A stretch of 64,000 nucleotides of DNA from Endobacterium cereale (GCF_009617585.1 NZ_WIXI01000022.1:248001-312000), one strand, 5' to 3'. Shown: positions 9,844 through 20,037, counted from the first letter of the stretch. Made by a program: numbers and translations. Notes: generated from the sequence alone by a model not told the origin.

Positions 9844-9871
9844 TATCAGGGTTTGAGCCGAAAAAATCAAG
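9844..9871 (-). promoter_or_regulatory. Possible RpoH-type promoter of grpE
   Basis: On the minus strand CTTG (complement of 9868-9871) is followed after 17 bp by CCTGATA (complement of 9844-9850), resembling the alphaproteobacterial heat-shock pattern CTTG-N17-CYTATNT with two differences in the -10. The position, about 40 bp before the grpE start, is sensible. This is a pattern match only. Confidence 0.3.
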
Positions 9872-9911
9872 GCTTTGAGGCGATCAAGCGGCAAGCCGAC
9901 AAAAATGCCGG

Positions 9912-10994
9912 TCAAACAGGGGTGCGCGACATGCGGGCCAGAAGCTGTGCTGTGTAATCCACCATGGGCACGATGCGCGAATAATTGAGCCGTGTCGGGC
10001 CGATGACGCCGACGGCGCCGACGATACGATCCTCGCCGTCGCGATAGGGTGCGACAATGAGCGACGAGCCGGAAAGCGAAAACAGCTTGTTTTCTGAACC
10101 GATGAAGATGCGCACACCCGGCCCGCTTTCGGCAAGATTGAGGATCTCGATCAGACTGTCCTTCTTTTCGAGATCATCAAACAAAAGCCGCAGACGATCC
10201 ATGTCATCGGCCCCTTCCAAACCCTGAAGGAGGTTGGCGCGGCCGCGCACGATCAGCTGCGCCGGCTTGCCTTCGCCATTATCGCCCGACCAGACGGCAA
10301 GGCCACGCGCGACCAGATCCTGCGACAGCGCATCGAGCTCACCCTTCACCTGCTCCTGGAGCCTGGTGATCTGGCTGCGCAGGTCCGGCAGGGTCTGGCC
10401 GGTCAGATGCGCGTTGACGTAATTGGCGGCCTCGGTGAGCTGCGACGAAGTTATGCCCGCAGGCAGATCGATGACTCGATTTTCCACCTGATTGTGTTCG
10501 CCGACGAGAATGGCGAGCGCCTTGGTGGGTTCAAGCCGGATGAACTCCACATGTTTGAGGACCGGATCGCTTTTCGAGGTGATGACGATACCGGCACCGC
10601 GTGAAACGCCCGACAGCATGCGGCTCGCCTCGGTCAACATGCTCTCGATCGGCTGGCCGCGATCCGACGCCCGCACCTCACGATCGATATTGGCGCGTTC
10701 TTCCGGCGAAAGATCCCCTACCTGCATGAAGGCATCGACAAAGAAACGCAGGCCCGTCTGGGTCGGCAGGCGGCCGGCGCTGATATGCGGCGAATAGATG
10801 AGGCCAAGCTCTTCGAGATCGCTCATGACATTGCGCACCGAGGCCGGCGACAACGACATCGGCAGAAGCCGCGACAGATTGCGCGAGCCGAGCGGTTCAC
10901 CATTTTCCAGATAGCTTTCGACGATGCGACGAAAGATTTCGCGCGAACGGTCGTCGAGGATGGATTCGCTGCCTGTCGATGCCGAAAATGCCAT
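9912..10994 (-). CDS. hrcA: Heat-inducible transcription repressor HrcA
   Basis: HrcA represses groE-type operons by binding CIRCE elements, and needs GroEL to stay active. The 360-residue protein starts with a winged-helix domain (about residues 12-90: [20 protein letters not shown], then [16 protein letters not shown]), and continues through the dimerisation domain to FGSS-like [16 protein letters not shown] near the C-terminus. Met at 10994 was chosen because it begins the conserved domain; an upstream in-frame ATG at 11066 adds a basic tail that looks spurious. No CIRCE inverted repeat was found in this window, so its targets are elsewhere. Confidence 0.94.
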   Translation of the reverse strand: MAFSASTGSESILDDRSREIFRRIVESYLENGEPLGSRNLSRLLPMSLSPASVRNVMSDLEELGLIYSPHISAGRLPTQTGLRFFVDAFMQVGDLSPEERANIDREVRASDRGQPIESMLTEASRMLSGVSRGAGIVITSKSDPVLKHVEFIRLEPTKALAILVGEHNQVENRVIDLPAGITSSQLTEAANYVNAHLTGQTLPDLRSQITRLQEQVKGELDALSQDLVARGLAVWSGDNGEGKPAQLIVRGRANLLQGLEGADDMDRLRLLFDDLEKKDSLIEILNLAESGPGVRIFIGSENKLFSLSGSSLIVAPYRDGEDRIVGAVGVIGPTRLNYSRIVPMVDYTAQLLARMSRTPV

Positions 10995-11170
10995 TTTTCT
11001 CTTTACCCTGCCTGCGAACCTTCGTCGTCTGACAATGCAAATATAATGCCGCGCCGGCCATGGCAAAAGGGAAAAGCAGCTTCGCCGCTTATGCTTACCA
11101 TTCGGCTTTTCCTTTGCAAAAGCGATCCCACAGTTCTAGAAACGCGATCACCATATTCATGGAGTAAAGC

Positions 11171-11893
11171 ATGCGGCCTTCAGGCAGAAAAACCGACCAG
11201 ATGCGCAAGATCTCTTTCGAGCGCAATTTTTCCAAGCACGCGGAAGGCTCGTGCCTCGTGAAATTCGGCGAGACGCATGTGCTGTGCACGGCAAGCCTCG
11301 AAGAAAAGACGCCACCGTGGCTGCGCAATTCCGGCAAGGGCTGGGTGACGGCCGAATACGGCATGCTGCCGCGCGCCACCGGCGACCGTATGCGGCGCGA
11401 AGCTGCCACTGGCAAGCAGGGCGGCCGTACGCAGGAAATCCAGCGCCTGATCGGCCGCAGCCTTCGCGCCGTCGTCGATCTGGAAGCACTGGGCGAAAAG
11501 CAGATCACCATCGATTGCGACGTCATCCAGGCGGATGGCGGCACGCGCACGGCAGCCATCACCGGCGGCTTTATTGCCCTGCATGATTGCCTGAAGTGGA
11601 TGGAAGCCCGCAACATGGTGAAGGTCGACAAGGTGCTGAAAGACCATGTCGCCGCCATTTCCTGCGGAATCTTTGCCGGCCAATCGGTGATCGACCTCGA
11701 CTACCTCGAGGATTCCGCTGCCGAAACCGACGCCAATTTCGTGATGACCGGCTCCGGCGGCATCGTCGAGGTTCAGGGCACGGCCGAAGGCAAGCCGTTC
11801 AGCCGCGAAGAGTTTTTGACGCTGCTGGATCTGGCGACCGCCGGCACCGCCGAACTGGTGGCGATGCAGAAGGCGGTCATCGCGGGCCAGTGA
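11171..11893 (+). CDS. rph: Ribonuclease PH
   Basis: RNase PH is a phosphate-dependent 3'-to-5' exoribonuclease that trims tRNA precursors. The 240-residue protein carries MRPSGR at the start, the phosphate-binding region [21 protein letters not shown] (in two overlapping halves, about residues 73-93), and the conserved [17 protein letters not shown]. It is divergent from hrcA, with 176 bp between them. Length and motifs match the full-length enzyme. Confidence 0.95.
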   Translation: MRPSGRKTDQMRKISFERNFSKHAEGSCLVKFGETHVLCTASLEEKTPPWLRNSGKGWVTAEYGMLPRATGDRMRREAATGKQGGRTQEIQRLIGRSLRAVVDLEALGEKQITIDCDVIQADGGTRTAAITGGFIALHDCLKWMEARNMVKVDKVLKDHVAAISCGIFAGQSVIDLDYLEDSAAETDANFVMTGSGGIVEVQGTAEGKPFSREEFLTLLDLATAGTAELVAMQKAVIAGQ

Positions 11894-11913
11894 CTATCAT
11901 GGGCGGACGGCGA

Positions 11914-12108
11914 TCAGCTATCGTCGCTGCCCGCACCATAGACGTTTGCGGCGTCACCGGGCTCATGGCCGATTTCGCGGGCTTCTAGCAGGATCGCTTT
12001 CCGGCCCACTCCAATAGGGTGGACCGCCCACCAGAGACTGGCGGCGATCAGAAACATGCCCGTTGCAAGTCCGATAAGCACTGGCAGCCAAACGGCCATA
12101 CGCTGCAT
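11914..12108 (-). CDS. Small single-span membrane protein, function unknown
   Basis: This is a ~64-residue frame with one clear transmembrane helix (WLPVLIGLATGMFLIAASLWW, about residues 6-26) and a short polar C-terminal tail. I do not recognise a family. Starts at 12108 and 12099 are possible and neither has a convincing ribosome site. It occupies the gap between convergent rph and the divergent glyoxalase-fold gene, and codon use looks like real coding sequence. Confidence 0.5.
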   Translation of the reverse strand: MQRMAVWLPVLIGLATGMFLIAASLWWAVHPIGVGRKAILLEAREIGHEPGDAANVYGAGSDDS

Positions 12109-12146
12109 GCCGATTGATCGATGCACGCAACCGATATGGGATAGCC

Positions 12147-12551
12147 ATGATCGACGGTATTCTCGAAACTGCGCTCTATGTCGATGATCTTGATACCGCC
12201 GAAGCTTTTTACGGCACACTTCTTGGCCTCGAAAAAATCTCACGCGCCGACAACCGCCACATCTTCTTCCGTTGCGGCCCCGGCATCCTTCTGATCTTCA
12301 ACCGCACAGAGACCATCAAGCCACCCTCGCCGGAAAGTCTGCCGGTTCCGGTCCATGGCACGACGGGTGCGGGCCATGCCTGTTTCCGCGTCAGCCCGGA
12401 AACGATTGACTTGATCGCCGAAAAGCTCAACAAGGCGGGCGTTTCCATCGAAAGCGACTTTCGCTGGCCGAACGGCGCGCGATCGATCTATTTCCGCGAT
12501 CCGGCCGGTAACAGCCTGGAATGCGCCGAACCCAAACTCTGGAATCTTTGA
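12147..12551 (+). CDS. VOC-superfamily (glyoxalase/bleomycin resistance) protein
   Basis: This 134-residue protein has the two beta-alpha-beta-beta-beta units of the vicinal-oxygen-chelate fold: [20 protein letters not shown] at the N-terminus, and GHACFRV...[16 protein letters not shown] at the C-terminus. Potential metal ligands are His78-like (GHACF) and the Glu in NSLE. Substrate cannot be told from sequence. It starts a run of rightward genes with short gaps (rdgB 10 bp later, then hemW). Confidence 0.85.
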   Translation: MIDGILETALYVDDLDTAEAFYGTLLGLEKISRADNRHIFFRCGPGILLIFNRTETIKPPSPESLPVPVHGTTGAGHACFRVSPETIDLIAEKLNKAGVSIESDFRWPNGARSIYFRDPAGNSLECAEPKLWNL

Positions 12552-12561
12552 AGGACCGCCC

Positions 12562-13206
12562 ATGCGCAAGCTCGAGACCCGCACCATTGTCGTTGCCAGC
12601 CACAATGCCGGAAAAATCCGCGAGATCGCCGACCTGATCGGTCCCTTCGGTTTTTCGGCAAAATCGGCGGCAGAACTGAAATTCCAGGAGCCGGATGAGA
12701 CCGGCACGACGTTTGAAGAAAACGCAGCCATCAAGGCTCTGGCGTCTGCCAAGGCTTCCGGCCTGCCTGCGCTTTCCGACGACAGCGGTCTCGTGATCGA
12801 CGCGCTCGACGGCGCACCGGGCGTCTATACCGCCAACTGGACCGAACGCGAGGATGGCAGCCGCGATTTTCCTTGGGCGATGCAAAAGGTGGAAACCGCT
12901 TTGCAGGACAAGGGTGCGACCACGGCGGACAAGCGTACCGCGCGTTTCGTCAGCGTGCTCTGCCTTGCTTGGCCCGACGGCCACACCGAGATGTTTAGAG
13001 GCGAAGTCGAGGGCACGATCGCCTGGCCGCCGCGCGGCGCCGATGGTTTTGGTTATGACCCTATCTTTCAGCCGCAGGGCTTTGACACCACATTCGGCGA
13101 AATGACGGCCGAAGAAAAGCACGGCTGGAAGCCCGGCGATGCGGAAGCGCTTTCTCACCGCGCGCGCGCCTTCAAGATTTTTGTCGAAACCTGCCTGGAA
13201 GCGTAA
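12562..13206 (+). CDS. rdgB: dITP/XTP pyrophosphatase (RdgB/HAM1)
   Basis: This 214-residue enzyme hydrolyses non-canonical purine triphosphates (dITP, XTP) and keeps them out of DNA. Signatures are [13 protein letters not shown] at the start, [29 protein letters not shown], and [10 protein letters not shown], followed by the closing SHRARAF. It is followed 10 bp later by hemW, a widely conserved pairing. Confidence 0.95.
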   Translation: MRKLETRTIVVASHNAGKIREIADLIGPFGFSAKSAAELKFQEPDETGTTFEENAAIKALASAKASGLPALSDDSGLVIDALDGAPGVYTANWTEREDGSRDFPWAMQKVETALQDKGATTADKRTARFVSVLCLAWPDGHTEMFRGEVEGTIAWPPRGADGFGYDPIFQPQGFDTTFGEMTAEEKHGWKPGDAEALSHRARAFKIFVETCLEA

Positions 13207-13216
13207 ACAACACCCT

Positions 13217-14407
13217 ATGGACACCGTGCTCGACCGCCATGCCAAACTTCTGCCCGATACCGGTGAACCCGGTTTCGGGGTCTATGTGCATTGGCCCTTC
13301 TGTGCCGCCAAGTGTCCCTACTGCGACTTCAACAGCCATGTCCGCCACCAGCCGGTCGATCAGGAACGGTTCACCGCCGCTTTCCTGAAGGAAATGGCGT
13401 GGATGCGGCAGATGAGCGGCCCGAAAACCGTGACAAGCGTGTTTCTGGGCGGCGGCACGCCGTCGCTGATGCATCCGAACACGGTGTCGGCCATTCTCGA
13501 CGGCATTGCCAAAAACTGGCACATGCCCGATGGCATCGAGATCACCATGGAAGCCAATCCTTCCAGCGTCGAGGCCGAGCGTTTTCGCGGTTACCGCGCC
13601 GGTGGCGTCAATCGTGTGTCGCTGGGCGTGCAGGCGCTGAACGACCGCGACCTGAAATTTTTGGGCCGCCTGCATGACGTGGAAGACGCGCTGAAGGCGA
13701 TCAAGTTGGCGCGCGACATCTTTCCACGCATGTCCTTCGACCTGATCTATGCCCGTCCGAAACAGACCGTGGCCGAGTGGGAAAAGGAACTGCATCAGGC
13801 CATCGACTTTGCCGTCGATCATCTGTCGCTCTACCAGCTGACCATCGAGGAAGGCACACCCTTCTATGGCCTGCACAAGGCCGGAAAGCTGATCGTGCCG
13901 GATGGTGACCAGTCCGCCGATCTTTACGAGGCGACGCAGGAAATTACCGCGCGTTTTGGCATGCCGGCCTATGAAGTGTCCAACCACGCCGTGCCCGGCG
14001 CGGAAAGCCGCCATAACCTGACCTATTGGCGTTACGGCGATTATGCCGGCATCGGCCCCGGCGCGCATGGTCGCCTGTCGCGCGGTTCGTTCAAGATCGC
14101 CACCGCCACCGAGCGCAAGCCGGAAGCCTGGCTCGACCTCGTGGAAGCGCATGACCATGGCATGGTGGAACAGGAACAGCTTGGCTTCGACGAGATGGCC
14201 GACGAACTGCTGCTGATGGGCCTGCGCCTGACCGAGGGCGTCGACCTTGCCCGCTGGAGCCAGCTTTCCGGCCGCGACCCCAACCCGGAGCGCGAACAGA
14301 CTTTACTGGAACACGGGTTTATCGAACGCATCGGCAATTCAAGGCTTCGCTGCACGCCCTCCGGCATGTTGATCCTCGATGCCGTGGTGGCTGATCTGGC
14401 CTTTTGA
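13217..14407 (+). CDS. hemW: HemW-type heme chaperone (radical SAM, coproporphyrinogen oxidase-like)
   Basis: HemW carries heme to respiratory membrane proteins and is a radical-SAM homologue of HemN. The 396-residue protein has the iron-sulfur motif CAAKCPYCDF (three cysteines spaced CX3CX2C) after YVHWPF, the SAM-binding GGGTPSL, and the HemN C-terminal domain. The three-cysteine arrangement lacks the fourth nearby Cys of true HemN, which supports HemW. The start at 13217 is chosen because upstream ATGs lie inside rdgB. Confidence 0.92.
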   Translation: MDTVLDRHAKLLPDTGEPGFGVYVHWPFCAAKCPYCDFNSHVRHQPVDQERFTAAFLKEMAWMRQMSGPKTVTSVFLGGGTPSLMHPNTVSAILDGIAKNWHMPDGIEITMEANPSSVEAERFRGYRAGGVNRVSLGVQALNDRDLKFLGRLHDVEDALKAIKLARDIFPRMSFDLIYARPKQTVAEWEKELHQAIDFAVDHLSLYQLTIEEGTPFYGLHKAGKLIVPDGDQSADLYEATQEITARFGMPAYEVSNHAVPGAESRHNLTYWRYGDYAGIGPGAHGRLSRGSFKIATATERKPEAWLDLVEAHDHGMVEQEQLGFDEMADELLLMGLRLTEGVDLARWSQLSGRDPNPEREQTLLEHGFIERIGNSRLRCTPSGMLILDAVVADLAF

Positions 14408-14416
14408 GGTTTTGAC

Positions 14417-15160
14417 ATGCCGGTCGATGACGCTTTTGCCCGCACCGACCTTGCCCGACTTTACGACGTGCTCAATCCGGCCGGCCCGGATACCGATTTT
14501 TATCTGCGGCTGGTCGCCGGACACTCGTCCATCCTCGATATCGGCTGCGGCACCGGCCTGTTGACCCGGCTTTACGCCGAGGCCGGACATAACGTCACAG
14601 GCGTGGAGCCAGCAGAAGGCATGCTGACGGTCGCCCAACAGAACGATGCCGACAGTCTTGTAGAATGGGTTGCGGCAACCGCGGCCGACTTTGTCAGCGA
14701 CAAGCGTTTCGATCTCGTGGTGATGACGGGACATGTGTTCCAGGTTTTTCTCGACGGGGCCGAAACGCTGGCCGCGTTGGAAAACATATGCCGGCATCTG
14801 AAACCGGGTGGCCGTCTGGCGTTTGATAGCCGTAACCCGCTGGTTCGGACTTTCGCTGACTGGACCGAGGAGAAAACCCGACGGCGGATCGCTGTCGGTG
14901 ACGTAGGTGACGTTGACGTCCATCACCAGCTTCTTGCGGTCGACGACGAACGGGTGACTTTTGAAAGCGTGTTCGACTTCATCGGTACCGCCAGACGCGA
15001 GACAAGTGACAGCACCTTGCGTTTTCCGTCACAGGAGACGATTTCGACGCTTCTGGCGGACGCCGGGTTTGCAGACGTGACCTGGCTTGGCGACTGGGAC
15101 GGATCGGCATTTGCGGCGGATAGCCGCGAAATCATCGTGATCGCACGCAGCGCTGGCTGA
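14417..15160 (+). CDS. Class I SAM-dependent methyltransferase
   Basis: This 247-residue protein has motif I (ILDIGCGTGLLTRLYAEAG, about 35-53), the acidic VEPAEGMLTVA loop, and the post-motif LVVMTGHVFQVFLD. It resembles small-molecule methyltransferases; the substrate is unknown. It begins 9 bp after hemW and probably shares its transcript. Its stop is only 3 bp from the stop of the opposing methyltransferase gene. Confidence 0.88.
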   Translation: MPVDDAFARTDLARLYDVLNPAGPDTDFYLRLVAGHSSILDIGCGTGLLTRLYAEAGHNVTGVEPAEGMLTVAQQNDADSLVEWVAATAADFVSDKRFDLVVMTGHVFQVFLDGAETLAALENICRHLKPGGRLAFDSRNPLVRTFADWTEEKTRRRIAVGDVGDVDVHHQLLAVDDERVTFESVFDFIGTARRETSDSTLRFPSQETISTLLADAGFADVTWLGDWDGSAFAADSREIIVIARSAG

Positions 15161-15163
15161 CCA

Positions 15164-15760
15164 TCACGCCTTGACCGCCAGAAGATGCAGCCAGTCGGTT
15201 GGTTGGCCGTCATAGGCACCGCCGTGGTTCAGGTCGAAGCCAAGCATCTGCCACGGCAGCGTTTCGCAAAGCGCTTTCAGCCAAGGCTCGGACGGGTAGT
15301 TGAAATAACGACCGAGAGCGTCATGCCCTTCCGCCTGCCCAGCCTTGAAACTGGCATAAAAAACACCACCGGGGCGCAGTGCCCGATGGATGCGGGCAAG
15401 CACGGAACCGAGTTGCGCGCGCGGCACATGCAGAAGGCAGGCATTGGCCCAGACACCATCGAAGGCGGACACTGCGTCGATCTCATCAAAGGGCAGGACC
15501 GAGACCGGCATTTTCAGACGACGTGACGCCTCGGCAGCGATTTCGGCAATGCCGTCGGTGGGTGTCACGCGAAAACCTAGGGACAGCATTTCCGCGCTGT
15601 CGCGCCCGTTGCCGCAGCCAAGCTCCAGAATTCTGGCGCCTTTTGTCAGGCGTGCGAGAAAGGGATCGAGACGCTCGCGGCTAGGACTATCAGCGTGTTC
15701 GACATAGATTTTGGCATTGTTCGCATAGAACCGGCTGGTGAGATCCTGCGGCTCCGTCAT
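15164..15760 (-). CDS. Class I SAM-dependent methyltransferase (Tam/TehB-like)
   Basis: This 198-residue methyltransferase has motif I ILELGCGNGRDSAEML, TPTDGIAEIAAEASRRL, and VWANACLLHVPRAQLGSVLARI. The layout resembles small TehB-like enzymes; the substrate is unknown. It is not closely similar to the convergent methyltransferase beyond the shared fold. It lies 9 bp after the LysE-family gene in the same direction. Confidence 0.87.
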   Translation of the reverse strand: MTEPQDLTSRFYANNAKIYVEHADSPSRERLDPFLARLTKGARILELGCGNGRDSAEMLSLGFRVTPTDGIAEIAAEASRRLKMPVSVLPFDEIDAVSAFDGVWANACLLHVPRAQLGSVLARIHRALRPGGVFYASFKAGQAEGHDALGRYFNYPSEPWLKALCETLPWQMLGFDLNHGGAYDGQPTDWLHLLAVKA

Positions 15761-15769
15761 GACCCTCTC

Positions 15770-16384
15770 CTATCGCGACAACATCAGCTTGGTGCCAAAA
15801 CCCAGAAACACCATGCCGACGCCGAGATCGATCTTCTTTTTGGCTTTCAGATAACCGGCGGCAACGCGCGGATGGGTAATGAGGCCAACAAGGCAAGTGT
15901 AATAGAGGGTCGAGATCGTAATCATCACCACAATGGCCGCCAGCCCGTAAAAGAATGGCGTCCCGACCGGCATAGTGGCGGCAAACAGCGATGCCACGAA
16001 CAAAGCTGATTTGGGATTGGCGAGATTGGTGGCAAGCCCCATGCGATAGGCAGTTTTCAGCGGCACGTCGATCTTTCGATCCGCCAGTTCCGCCATCGGC
16101 CCGGAGCGACGCAGATCGCGAAGGATCTTGATACCGAGATAGACCAGATAAAGTCCACCGACGATTTTTAGCACCAGATAGGCAAAGGGTGCTGTCTGGA
16201 ACAAGGCATTGATGCCTAGCCAGCCGGCAAGCCCCCAGAAAAATGTGCCGGTTATGGTGCCGGCAGCTGCGACAACCGCGACTTGGCGCGGCGCAGTGAG
16301 TGCATACCGCATGACGAGCAACGTGCTTGGGCCGGGCGTGATACAGGCCACCGCCCAGATGGTGGCAACGGACAGAAGAAACAC
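15770..16384 (-). CDS. LysE/RhtB family amino-acid exporter
   Basis: This 204-residue protein has six hydrophobic segments, with TPGPSTLLVMRYAL near the N-terminus and the conserved NLANPKSALFVASLF in the middle, both typical of LysE/RhtB exporters of amino acids or their derivatives. The start is GTG at 16384. Its substrate cannot be inferred; the adjacent methyltransferase gene downstream is probably co-transcribed. Confidence 0.87.
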   Translation of the reverse strand: MFLLSVATIWAVACITPGPSTLLVMRYALTAPRQVAVVAAAGTITGTFFWGLAGWLGINALFQTAPFAYLVLKIVGGLYLVYLGIKILRDLRRSGPMAELADRKIDVPLKTAYRMGLATNLANPKSALFVASLFAATMPVGTPFFYGLAAIVVMITISTLYYTCLVGLITHPRVAAGYLKAKKKIDLGVGMVFLGFGTKLMLSR

Positions 16385-16478
16385 TTTTTTCGCCCCTCAG
16401 GCATGTCTTGTTTTCTAAGACATGCGCCCTGCAATCGCTCGTGGTCAAGGGGAGATTGTGCAGTGTGTGATGCCCGCC

Positions 16479-16820
16479 CTATTCCGCCGGTTTGTCCGCC
16501 TCACCTGCCTTGGCCTTGCGGGCAAGCTCGGCACTTTCGCGCCTGATCGGCCCGCCGATCGGGCAGACATCCTGGACGAAACCGGTCAGCGTCGAGGCCA
16601 ACGTATCCGGCACCTGCTTGTAATAGACGAACTTGCCACGCTTTTCGCTGGCCACCAGACCGGCATGCTCCAGCAATTGCAGATGTTGCGAGATCGACGG
16701 TTTCGACATGTCGAAACGCGCGGCGATATCGCCCGCATTCATCTCGTGATGGGCGACATAGGCAAGAATTTTCCGGCGCACCGGTGAGGACAGCGCCTCG
16801 AAGATCATTTGCATCGACAT
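16479..16820 (-). CDS. ArsR-family transcriptional regulator (SdpR-like)
   Basis: This ~113-residue winged-helix repressor begins IFEALSSPVRRKILAYV and contains the recognition region DIAARFDMSKPSISQHLQLL and the wing EKRGKFVYYKQ. It lacks the cysteine pairs of metal-sensing ArsR proteins in the helix-5 region and instead resembles SdpR-type autorepressors. A divergent gene pair (SRPBCC protein and a membrane protein) starts about 100 bp away and is its likely target. GTG at 16826 or ATG at 16820 or 16814 may be the start. Confidence 0.88.
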   Translation of the reverse strand: MSMQMIFEALSSPVRRKILAYVAHHEMNAGDIAARFDMSKPSISQHLQLLEHAGLVASEKRGKFVYYKQVPDTLASTLTGFVQDVCPIGGPIRRESAELARKAKAGEADKPAE

Positions 16821-16839
16821 AGGCACACATTACCAGAAG

Positions 16840-16900
16840 TCATTTAGCCAATCAATTAATTGTTGACAGAAAAACATTTAGACGATTACCTAATTATACA
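16840..16900. promoter_or_regulatory. Divergent promoter/operator region of the ArsR-SRPBCC pair
   Basis: This AT-rich stretch holds a TTGACA -35-like box (16863-16868), the palindrome CAATTAATTG just before it, and two direct copies of CATTTAG about 35 bp apart. These are plausible sites for the ArsR-type repressor and polymerase, but no -10 box at the right spacing is convincing. Confidence 0.4.
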
Positions 16901-16920
16901 AACAAAAAAGGAGAGACGAG

Positions 16921-17421
16921 ATGCAGATCCGATCACACTGGATTTTTGAAAGCGAGCCGAAACATATCTGGCCGAATTTCCTGCTGGCCCGCATGGATGA
17001 AACGAAGCCACTACTTTTCCGCCTCGGCATTCCCAAGCCTGTAAGCTGCAAAGTGCTGGAGGGCGAAGGCGCGCTTGGGCGTACCCGCCAGTGCACGACC
17101 GATCGCGGAACGATCGATCAGCGTATCGTCACCTTCGAGGAGAACAGGAAGCTGCGCTACAGGATGATCGCAAGCACGGTGTGGTGCCGCGACTGGGTGC
17201 GACATCTGGAGGATGAATTTACGCTGACGCCGCTGGAAGACGGCCGCACGAAAGTGGAGCGAATGACGGAGTTTCGCGCCGCCGGCTGGCTCTGGCCGGT
17301 ACGGCAGATCGGGCTCCTGCTGGCACTGGCGCAGGCGCATCGTTATGCGGCGCGCAACTGGCAGCGGTTGAGCGAGGCGAGGAAAAATGCGGAAATTCAG
17401 GAAAGGAAGTGTGCGGCATGA
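16921..17421 (+). CDS. SRPBCC family protein
   Basis: This 166-residue protein starts directly after the AAAGGAGAG ribosome site. It looks like a START/SRPBCC-fold polyketide-cyclase-type protein: HWIFESEPKHIWPNFL, a central beta sheet (RQCTTDRGTIDQRIVTFE), and a long C-terminal helix (RYAARNWQRLSEARK). Ligand unknown. It is divergent from the ArsR regulator and overlaps the next gene by an ATGA, so the pair is translationally coupled. Confidence 0.78.
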   Translation: MQIRSHWIFESEPKHIWPNFLLARMDETKPLLFRLGIPKPVSCKVLEGEGALGRTRQCTTDRGTIDQRIVTFEENRKLRYRMIASTVWCRDWVRHLEDEFTLTPLEDGRTKVERMTEFRAAGWLWPVRQIGLLLALAQAHRYAARNWQRLSEARKNAEIQERKCAA

Positions 17422-17882
17422 CGAAGAGAAACCGACGTCTGTTCCGCCTCATCTATCTTGCCGAGTTCATCATTCTTGGTCTGCCCGTCGTCGTACTTCT
17501 GGGATTTTCAGCGATCGTAGGCATTGTTTTCTTTACGGCAGTGAGCTTCGCACCCAAAAGCGCGTTGATCGGTATAACCTCCCTGCTCACATGCCTGAGC
17601 GGCCTGATGGCCATCATCAATTTTTGCAGACTGTCGACGGCCTATCTTTTTGAACCAATCGAGAGATTTAGCCACTATAGGCGCGATTTCCAGTTCGGCC
17701 TTGGATACGCCGCCCTACCACTGCTTTTCCTGCTCATTATTTCAACACAAGTCGCCTCAAGAGACCCCTTGTCATGGCCCCTGCTGCCGTTTCTGAGCGG
17801 CGCGGTGCTCTTAATCCCCATAACACATCTATGGCTCGCCCTGCGCGAGGCAGGCCGAGCCATGATGAAAGAATCCGGCTAA
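17418..17882 (+). CDS. Four-helix membrane protein, function unknown
   Basis: This ~154-residue protein has a basic start and four hydrophobic segments (about residues 10-35, 42-66, 93-110 and 120-140). No family was recognised. Its ATG overlaps the previous stop codon (ATGA at 17418-17421), so it depends on translation of the SRPBCC gene. Together with the ArsR regulator this makes a regulator plus two-gene effector unit. It ends 3 bp before the stop of convergent dnaA. Confidence 0.72.
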   Translation: MTKRNRRLFRLIYLAEFIILGLPVVVLLGFSAIVGIVFFTAVSFAPKSALIGITSLLTCLSGLMAIINFCRLSTAYLFEPIERFSHYRRDFQFGLGYAALPLLFLLIISTQVASRDPLSWPLLPFLSGAVLLIPITHLWLALREAGRAMMKESG

Positions 17883-17885
17883 GGA

Positions 17886-19463
17886 TCAGGCGTTGTTGTC
17901 GTTGATCAGGCGCTTCAGGAGTTCGATTTCCTGGCCGAGCTTGGTGTCGCCGCCGATCAGATCCTCGATCTTGCGCACGGCATGCAGAACCGTGGTGTGG
18001 TCGCGGCCACCAAAACGACGGCCGATTTCCGGGAAGGAACGCGGCGTCAGCGTTTTTGCCAGATACATGGCGATCTGGCGCGGCTTGACAATGACGCGGG
18101 TGCGGCGGTTCGACACCAGTTCCTGGCGCGAAACATTGTAATGGCGGGCGACGATGCGCTGAATGTCCTCGATACGGACGCGCTTGGCTTCGCCGGTGCC
18201 AACCAGATGGGCCAGCAGCTCATCGACGCGCTCAAGCGACAGAGACGGCTCGAAAGAGCGGCGGAAGATCAGCTGGTTGAACGCACCTTCGATTTCGCGA
18301 CCGCTATTGGCAACGTTGCGAGCAACGTGGCTGAGGATCTCGTCCGGAATATCCAGCGACGGATCGTCCTGACGCGAGATTTCCAGGCGACGCTTCAGCA
18401 TTTCGAAGCGCATCTCGTAGTCCGGTGTTTCCATCTCGATGTTGACGCCGCCCTGCAGACGCGAACGAACGCGGGTATCGAGCGATTCCAGTTCCCAAGG
18501 CGCGCGGTCGGCAGCAACAACCACCTGCTTGGCACTGTCGAGCAGCATGTTGAGAAGGTGACAGAACTCGTTCTGGATCATCTTGCCCTGCAGGAACTGC
18601 ATGTCATCGATGATCAGGAGATCGATATTGCGCAGCGATTCCTTGAGTGTCAGGGCATCGTTGTCGCGGATGGCGGTGGCAAAACGCCACATGAAATATT
18701 CGGCTGTCAGGTAAACGACGCGCGGATTGCGGTCGCTGTTGACGGCGGCGTTGGCAATTGCCTGCAGAAGGTGGGTCTTGCCGAGACCGACGCCGGAATG
18801 GATGAAGAGCGGGTTGAAACGCACGGCATTTGCACCGGCATCCGCAATGGTGCGGGCGGCAGCAAGGGCGACGCGGTTGGACGGGCCTTCAACAAACGTG
18901 TCGAACGTGTAGCGGCTATCGAGCGGCGAACCGAACAGCGGGCCGCCGGCGGACGGCTGGCGCTGCGTGGAAGATGCCGAAGCCGACTGGACTGGCGTCG
19001 GGAAAGACGCGATATGGCCGATTTCACGCGGCGGCTGGCGACGGGCAGGCTGGGAAGCCGGTGCGGCCTCAGCGGCCGACGGACGCTCTTCAGCGCCGGC
19101 ACGGACCGGACGGCCGGCAGTGCGCACCAGAATCTCGACCTTGAGGACTTCGGAATCCTCGGCCTGAATGATGGTGGTGATGAGATCGAGATAACGGTTG
19201 TTGATCCACGACTTCAGGAAGGTCGTGGGAACGCTCAACCGGACAACGCTCTTGGAAACGGAATGAAGTTTGAGACGTCCGAACCAGCTCGTGTAGACTT
19301 CAAGGCCAACCTGCGCCTTCAGACGCGCGCTGAACCGCTCGAAAAGAGCATCATTCTGCATTTCAGATTTTTCCCCTGCCGCCTGGGAGCAAACTGAATC
19401 CAACGTCTGCGGTACCGTATCGCTTTCGCCAAAAGCCCGGATCGGAGCCGTGTTCATCTGCAT
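17886..19463 (-). CDS. dnaA: Chromosomal replication initiator DnaA
   Basis: DnaA binds and melts the origin and also acts as a transcription factor. The 525-residue protein has N-terminal domain I, a variable Ala/Pro/Arg-rich linker, the AAA+ domain with Walker [12 protein letters not shown] and Walker [17 protein letters not shown], and the C-terminal DNA-binding domain with the signature [17 protein letters not shown]. The start at 19463 follows GGAAGGCGG; a TTG 18 bases upstream lies within that ribosome site and is unlikely. dnaN and recF are not next to it; dnaN is 37 kb away in this window, as is usual in Rhizobiales. Confidence 0.96.
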   Translation of the reverse strand: MQMNTAPIRAFGESDTVPQTLDSVCSQAAGEKSEMQNDALFERFSARLKAQVGLEVYTSWFGRLKLHSVSKSVVRLSVPTTFLKSWINNRYLDLITTIIQAEDSEVLKVEILVRTAGRPVRAGAEERPSAAEAAPASQPARRQPPREIGHIASFPTPVQSASASSTQRQPSAGGPLFGSPLDSRYTFDTFVEGPSNRVALAAARTIADAGANAVRFNPLFIHSGVGLGKTHLLQAIANAAVNSDRNPRVVYLTAEYFMWRFATAIRDNDALTLKESLRNIDLLIIDDMQFLQGKMIQNEFCHLLNMLLDSAKQVVVAADRAPWELESLDTRVRSRLQGGVNIEMETPDYEMRFEMLKRRLEISRQDDPSLDIPDEILSHVARNVANSGREIEGAFNQLIFRRSFEPSLSLERVDELLAHLVGTGEAKRVRIEDIQRIVARHYNVSRQELVSNRRTRVIVKPRQIAMYLAKTLTPRSFPEIGRRFGGRDHTTVLHAVRKIEDLIGGDTKLGQEIELLKRLINDNNA

Positions 19464-20037
19464 TGCTGTGCCGCCTTCCAATATTACTCACGCCCGGCGG
19501 CCATACTTTTGTACCGCCAGGTCGAACTGGTTAAATTGCGATCCGCCGGTCTCTCCTCGTAAGAGCCCTGCGTCTCGCAGCAATTTTTTAAATGCCCCGC
19601 GGATCAAAGATCCGATCGCGACTTACCAGGAGCCCTCTTTTCCCCGGCTCCAGATCACATCAATACGCGATGTGACCGAGACACCCCATCCTCGTCATGG
19701 GACATCAAATTCTTCTCTCCATAGGGCCGGCCACCGGCCCCACGCATTCGGCAATAACCAACCGCGCCGGAATCCTTGCGAATTCACGGTGTGCAACCGT
19801 TGGTTATATGAAAAAACGGAAACTGAACTTTCCGTCACAAGAGTCTAGAGAGTCTTAGTGCCCACTCTATACTTGGCGTTTGTCAGTGTTCCCGACAATT
19901 CCCCGCGCCTCTTGTTGAGAGCCATTTAGGCAGGATCACCTGACAAGATCAACAGCGAATTTTACGCAAAATTAAACGGCGCCCGTTGACTCTTCTGGTC
20001 TAGTCGGCATCGATTTAAGTCCTTGTTCGAGAATCTC

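Noticed and set aside
10995..11170. CIRCE element near hrcA
   Set aside because: The hrcA-rph spacer has no TTAGCACTC-N9-GAGTGCTAA-like repeat.
17982..19397. 471-codon plus-strand frame inside dnaA
   Set aside because: It is antisense to dnaA, whose AAA+ and DNA-binding motifs are intact, and has no recognisable domain.
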